A stretch of DNA of 64,000 nt from Wenzhouxiangella sp. 15190 (lineage in GTDB: Bacteria; Pseudomonadota; Gammaproteobacteria; Xanthomonadales; Wenzhouxiangellaceae): positions 1 to 64,000 of the forward strand of contig NZ_QVMV01000003.1 in the NCBI RefSeq assembly GCF_003417465.1. Reading direction: 5' to 3'. Each line of letters opens with the position of its first letter. Positions within the stretch are counted from its first letter, which is position 1. The position numbers and the translations under genes were made by a program. Shown one piece after another: positions 60,298 through 64,000 of the stretch. Below the pieces are notes generated by a model that did not search any database, had not been told where the DNA came from, and was given only the letters and a program-made list of their open reading frames with translations.

Positions 60298-61749
60298 TCA
60301 ACCATGGGCGGCGGCTGGTGGTGACCGGTGCCGATTTTCTTTCGTCGATTGCCTGCGTGGCCGCCACTGGGCCAGCCATCTTTCGGCGCTATCCGGAAAG
60401 CGCTGCTGGACGAAGTGCCGCAATTCTCGTGCTCTCGGTGCGTCGCCGAGCCGCTCTTCCAGGATGCGCGCCGCCTCCATCCATGCCTCTGCAATATGGA
60501 AGAACTTGCGATCGTCCTGCGGCAGGCTGAGAAGAAGCCGGCAAGCGATCTGGTGGTCGCCCAGTTCGTCGAGTTCCAGCGCAAGGCGGTACCGGGTTTC
60601 GCTCAGACGAGGCACCCAGTTGTCGAGGCTCGGGCTGTTTCGCTGCCACAATTCGGTTGCCGCGGCGACCTGACCACCGCGGATGAGGCGCTGCATGCGG
60701 CGTTCGAGATGATTGCGATATTCGTCGGGTCCCGCCGTCTCCCAGACCAGCTGGTCGAACAACGCATTGAGAGCCGGTTCGTCCGGGTAGCGCGTGAGCG
60801 CCGTTCCCAGCAGTTGCCTTGCCTCATGCAAGTGGTTTTCGCGCAGTAGCACTTCGGCATCGGCCGCCATCAGGGCCGGTTCATACAAGGCGGGTTCCGG
60901 ACGGCGCGGGCGATCGATGCGGGCGACGCCGGCAGGATAGTCGAGCCTGCGGCGATGGGTGCGAGCGATCATGCCCACCCGTGCGCTTATCCCCAGGGCG
61001 AGCATGGTGGCGATGAATGCCAGCGGACCGCGAACAAAGACAGCGCCATCGCCCGCGAGAGCGATTACACCCGCGCCCGCGATGACGGTAGCCATGGCCA
61101 GTAGCGAGAGTTTCACCAGTTCCCGCTTCGTGACACCGACGACGTGGGCGACCGATGCCGGATTGAACGCTGCACGAGGAGATTCGAAAACAATCGCCGT
61201 CATCAGTGCCGCGGGTAGAACGGCAGCGGCTGCAAGCCAGGTCAGGGTCGCCAGTGCTGTCGAAGTCGCCGCCATTGTGATCAGCAGCAGCAAGATGAAT
61301 GGCAATCCGAAAGTCAGTATGCGACAGCCGTATTCGATCTGGTCGATATCGATCAGATCTCCGAGTGAAGGTGGATGCGCCAGGCCTTCGCCGGCTCTAC
61401 GCGTCAATATGACCATCATGTAAAACAGCAGGACGCCCAACGGCAGAGCCAGGACAAGCCCCGGCAGAGAGTCGAAGCCGACTGTTCCGACCGTGGCCGC
61501 AAGGGCGGCGATGACTAATGCTGGTGGGCAGGTCGCGTTCTTTCCGGGAATCTCGATCGGATCGGCTTGATCGACCCCTGCGGCTCGCTCCTGCATGGCT
61601 TTTCCGCAAAGCGGGCAGCCGACTTCCATGGGAAGTTGCTCGGCGTAGGGCTTGCAGGAGGTGCAAAGGGGCAGTAGGCAGGACTCACAGTACCAGTGGA
61701 TCGAACGCTGCGAATGGTAACGGCAACTGGAAGGGGTTGGGTGCTTCAT
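60298..61749 (-). CDS. B-box-type zinc-finger, multi-TM, TPR membrane protein
   Basis: A 483-residue protein. The N-terminal zinc-binding cluster Cys9-x2-His12-x8-Cys21-x2-Cys24-x4-Cys29-x2-Cys32, plus a CPLC at 45-48, resembles a B-box. About six hydrophobic helices follow (about 75-265), then a helical TPR-like C-terminus (about 295-460). It is upstream of the large exported protein on the same strand. Function unknown; the fold parts suggest protein-protein contacts at the inner membrane. Confidence 0.65.
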   Translation of the reverse strand: MKHPTPSSCRYHSQRSIHWYCESCLLPLCTSCKPYAEQLPMEVGCPLCGKAMQERAAGVDQADPIEIPGKNATCPPALVIAALAATVGTVGFDSLPGLVLALPLGVLLFYMMVILTRRAGEGLAHPPSLGDLIDIDQIEYGCRILTFGLPFILLLLITMAATSTALATLTWLAAAAVLPAALMTAIVFESPRAAFNPASVAHVVGVTKRELVKLSLLAMATVIAGAGVIALAGDGAVFVRGPLAFIATMLALGISARVGMIARTHRRRLDYPAGVARIDRPRRPEPALYEPALMAADAEVLLRENHLHEARQLLGTALTRYPDEPALNALFDQLVWETAGPDEYRNHLERRMQRLIRGGQVAAATELWQRNSPSLDNWVPRLSETRYRLALELDELGDHQIACRLLLSLPQDDRKFFHIAEAWMEAARILEERLGDAPRARELRHFVQQRFPDSAERWLAQWRPRRQSTKENRHRSPPAAAHG

Positions 61750-61887
61750 AGAGCCTCACTCCATCGTCACCCCCTTTTTATTGAAGGATTTCAGTTCATT
61801 GGTCGGCCAAGTCTATCAGCAATTGAGGTGCCCGCCCAAGACGCATCTGCATGGCAGGCGTATGATGGCGATACAATTTCCGGATGA

Positions 61888-62466
61888 ATGGATTCCATGC
61901 AGTCTTCGCGATTCTTTCGTCTCCGACCGGGCCCGGAAGTGGCCTTGTTCTTCATCGGCCTGATGCTGAGCTTTCCCTGTATGGCGCGTAGTCCCCTGGA
62001 ATTGGTCGACTCGCTCGACCTGGAGCGCTATCAAGGGCGCTGGTACGAGATTGCGCGGTTGCCCAACCGATTCCAGAGCCATTGCGACGGTGAGGTGACG
62101 GCCGAATATGCCTTGCTCGACGACGGGCGGGTCAGCGTCACCAACCGCTGCCGCCGGGCGGACGGGAGCTGGAGCGAGGCCGAAGGTATTGCCCGGCCCG
62201 ACGATGCCGACAGCCGTGAATCGGCGCTGGAAGTCCGGTTTGCCCCGCGATGGCTTTCCTGGCTGCCTTTTGTCTGGGGCGAGTACCGGGTCATGGCGCT
62301 GGATGACGATTATCAGTATGCACTGGTCGGCAGTGACGACAGGGAGCTGCTGTGGATACTGGCGCGGCAGCCGGAATTGCCGGACGATATTTTTGAGCAC
62401 CTGGTGGCCGAAGCGCAACGACAGGGCTTCGACACGACGGGCTTGATCCGAACGGAGCATCGATGA
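61888..62466 (+). CDS. Lipocalin family protein (Blc-like)
   Basis: A 192-residue lipocalin. An exported N-terminus (hydrophobic about 18-33, cleavage likely after FPCMA) is followed by the lipocalin signature DLERYQGRWYEIARLPNRFQ, VTNRCRRADGSWSEAEG and GEYRVMALDDDYQYALVGSD. Blc relatives bind lysophospholipids or fatty acids at the outer membrane; the Cys here does not fit a lipobox well. A TACAAT box (61872-61877) precedes the ATG. Overlaps the next gene by 4 bp. Confidence 0.88.
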   Translation: MDSMQSSRFFRLRPGPEVALFFIGLMLSFPCMARSPLELVDSLDLERYQGRWYEIARLPNRFQSHCDGEVTAEYALLDDGRVSVTNRCRRADGSWSEAEGIARPDDADSRESALEVRFAPRWLSWLPFVWGEYRVMALDDDYQYALVGSDDRELLWILARQPELPDDIFEHLVAEAQRQGFDTTGLIRTEHR

Positions 62467-63437
62467 TCGACGTGATCGTGATTGGTGCCGGCTGGAGCGG
62501 GCTGACCGCTGCGGCGAGGCTTGCTTCCAGCGGCCGTTCCGTTGCCGTGGTCGAGAAGTCCCGCGGCCCTGGTGGGCGCAGTGCAACGAGGCGAGAGGAG
62601 GGGTTCATCTTCGACCACGGCGCACAGTACTTGACGGCGCGCAGCGACGCATTTTCCCGCCAGGTCGAGGCCTGGACGGGTGCCGGGCTTCTTGCGCCGT
62701 GGACGCCAAGCTTGACCGTGTTCGGAAAGCGGCCCGATCATGCCGGCGAGTCACCGGCACGGCGTTGGGTCGGCGTCGGCGGGATGAATGCCGTGCTGCA
62801 TCGTCTCGCCGGTGGGCTCGACTGCCGCTGGGGCTGGCGCGCCGAATCCATCGAATTCGACAGGCAATCCTGGCGGGTCCGTTCGACCGATGGGCAGTTG
62901 CTGGAAGCTTGTTCTCTGCTGGTGACCGCGCCGCCGGCCCAGTCATCCGCTTTGCTGGGGCCGGAGCACGCCTTTTCCGGGCAGCTCGATACGGTCGAGA
63001 TGCTGCCGTGCTGGTCGGTCATGGTGGGCTTTGCAGAGCCACCGGCCACCGCCTTCGACGCCGCATTCGTCAACGAAGGGCCGTTGTCCTGGGTCGCACG
63101 CAACGACAGCAAACCCGGCAGTCAAAGCACGTCGGCCTGGATCGGGCATGCCAGTGCGGCGTGGTCGCGGGACAACCTGGAAGCCGAACCTGAAGAGGTG
63201 GCGGACGCGTTGTTCGCGGCCATGACTGAACTCGATTCCGCTTTCAACCGGCCTTCACGCCTGTGTCTTGCCCATCGCTGGCGCTATGCAATGGCTCGAG
63301 CTCCCCTGGACGGGCCGATACTGGCCGACGATGGGCGCAAGCTGGTGGTCGCCGGCGACTGGTGTGCCGGCGAACGAATCGAGGGTGCCTGGATCAGCGG
63401 CGTGGCGGCAGCGCAAAGGCTGGCGTCCGTGCTTTAG
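62463..63437 (+). CDS. FAD-dependent oxidoreductase (renalase-like)
   Basis: A 324-residue flavoprotein. The Rossmann FAD motif is VIVIGAGWSGLTAAARLA, then EKSRGPGGRSATRR with DHGAQYLTAR, and the C-terminal FAD contact is VVAGDWCAGERIEGAWISG. This is the renalase/amine-oxidase-like layout; bacterial renalases oxidise isomeric dihydronicotinamides, but the substrate here is not proven. Coupled to the lipocalin (ATGA). Repeat D4 starts at the stop codon. Confidence 0.82.
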   Translation: MIDVIVIGAGWSGLTAAARLASSGRSVAVVEKSRGPGGRSATRREEGFIFDHGAQYLTARSDAFSRQVEAWTGAGLLAPWTPSLTVFGKRPDHAGESPARRWVGVGGMNAVLHRLAGGLDCRWGWRAESIEFDRQSWRVRSTDGQLLEACSLLVTAPPAQSSALLGPEHAFSGQLDTVEMLPCWSVMVGFAEPPATAFDAAFVNEGPLSWVARNDSKPGSQSTSAWIGHASAAWSRDNLEAEPEEVADALFAAMTELDSAFNRPSRLCLAHRWRYAMARAPLDGPILADDGRKLVVAGDWCAGERIEGAWISGVAAAQRLASVL

Positions 63438-63508
63438 AAACCCAAATCCCAAGCACCAAGTACCAAACAAATTCGAATGATCAAAATTCGAATGACCCAA
63501 ACAGTCTG
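63438..63508. repeat. Dispersed repeat family D (D4)
   Basis: Plus strand: AACCCAAATCCCAAGCACC, AAGTACCAAACAAATTCG, then AATGATCAAAATTCGAATG and ACCCAAACAG. This is a run of about 14-nt units and the fullest copy of family D. It begins directly after the oxidoreductase TAG in the convergent gap before lpxH. Confidence 0.8.
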
Positions 63509-63568
63509 GGCGCCGTAAATGTCAGTTCTAGGCGGTTGAGTTAACTCGGGTGTCTTTCGCTGCACCCA

Positions 63569-64000
63569 TCAGCTCAGAGGCGCCGCCGTTTCCTGCAGCC
63601 TCAGTTCGACGCTGCCGTCGTCATTGCGGGCGACCGTCATCATGGTCACGCCTGAATCCACGCGCACGGTGCTGCCCGTCTCGTGCCAGTCGCCGAGTAC
63701 GATTCGTTGACAGTGACGCTGATCGACCGATATATCGTGAATCGCCAGTCGATGGGTGTGGCCGTGAATCATGCGGCGTACACCATGCTCGCGAAAGGCC
63801 GCCTCGACCGCCTCGAAATTGACATCCATGATGCTCTCTTCGGTAGAGGCCGTGTGCCGGAGACTCTTCCAGCGCGCCAGTCTTGCCATCAGTTTTCGCA
63901 GCCAGGCCGGCTTGCCGAGGATCCGCTGCTGCCAGCGGGGATCCCGTGCCTTGCGCCGGAATCTCTGATAGGACTCGTCGTCCGTGCAGAGCGTGTCACC
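63569..64000 (-). CDS. lpxH: UDP-2,3-diacylglucosamine diphosphatase, C-terminal part (partial)
   Basis: The last 143 codons of LpxH, which yields lipid X in lipid A synthesis; the start is beyond the right edge. Visible are GDTLCTDDESYQRFR, WQQRILGKPAWLRKLMARLA and the C-terminal metallophosphoesterase motif IHGHTHRLAIHD, followed by RIVLGDWHETGS. An internal Met at 63889 is not the true start, because the LpxH frame continues upstream to the edge. Confidence 0.92.
   Translation of the reverse strand, partial: GDTLCTDDESYQRFRRKARDPRWQQRILGKPAWLRKLMARLARWKSLRHTASTEESIMDVNFEAVEAAFREHGVRRMIHGHTHRLAIHDISVDQRHCQRIVLGDWHETGSTVRVDSGVTMMTVARNDDGSVELRLQETAAPLS

Overview
This is a high-GC chromosomal window from a gammaproteobacterium. 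I lean towards the Xanthomonadales/Wenzhouxiangella/Chromatiales side, because greA, a phosphoglycerate-mutase-like gene, recJ, a frameshifted prfB and lysS occur together, and because a marine-type wax-ester gene set is present. The species is an inference; no rRNA gene is present. No tRNA, rRNA, CRISPR array, phage or insertion sequence was recognised. Most long ORFs on the opposite strand of genes are high-GC shadows.

Layout. 0-2.4 kb: start of an exported protein, a decayed winged-helix relic, and an intact CadC-like membrane regulator. 2.8-10.2 kb: phosphotransferase, a pair of bacterial PH-domain membrane proteins, prpBC of the methylcitrate cycle, DUF502 and PspB-like membrane proteins, and an AstE/AspA-type zinc hydrolase. 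10.3-14.9 kb: four-gene GldA/permease/GldG/DUF4340 ABC operon. 15-17.5 kb: OxyR with a candidate operator, a thioesterase, and a RuBisCO-like protein. 17.6-22.2 kb: trpS, an FAH-family enzyme, two tandem fluoride-channel genes, three uncharacterised proteins, and a small heat-shock protein with a sigma-32-like promoter. 22.4-27.3 kb: rimK with a retropepsin-like partner, then 2-oxoacid dehydrogenase E1-alpha, E1-beta and E2. 27.6-30.4 kb: penicillin-acylase-type Ntn hydrolase. 30.5-38.2 kb: lipid-storage region with a wax synthase, phasin, TetR regulator, acyl-CoA-binding protein and two-domain fatty acyl-CoA reductase. 38.4-41.2 kb: deacetylase and the two agmatine-to-putrescine enzymes. 41.2-47.8 kb: small exported protein, SDR, rsgA, orn, ppsA/ppsR, DUF1249. 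48-58.3 kb: carAB, greA, recJ, prfB, lysS. 58.3-64 kb: large exported protein, zinc-finger/TPR membrane protein, lipocalin, renalase-like oxidoreductase, and the 3' part of lpxH.

The most striking non-coding signal is a set of at least eleven AT-richer intergenic repeats in five unrelated sequence families (A-E). All are built from short tandem units of about 7, 10 or 14 nt. Most are arranged as two inverted arms that could fold into a long hairpin. Many begin within a few bases of a stop codon, and they occupy every convergent gene gap longer than 100 bp here. In two cases (tetR and rsgA) the repeat supplies the gene's stop codon. The shared architecture across unrelated sequences suggests one class of mobile or processed element whose machinery is not encoded in this window.

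Functional links. WS/DGAT, FAR, ACBP, phasin and TetR form a plausible acyl-CoA to fatty alcohol to wax-ester pathway. PpsA and PpsR are an enzyme and its bifunctional regulator. AguA and AguB convert agmatine to putrescine. CarA and CarB form one enzyme behind a structured leader. Translational coupling by ATGA or GTGA overlaps is very common (prpB/prpC, ABC operon, trpS/FAH, crcB pair, E1-alpha/E1-beta, aguA/aguB, lipocalin/oxidoreductase).
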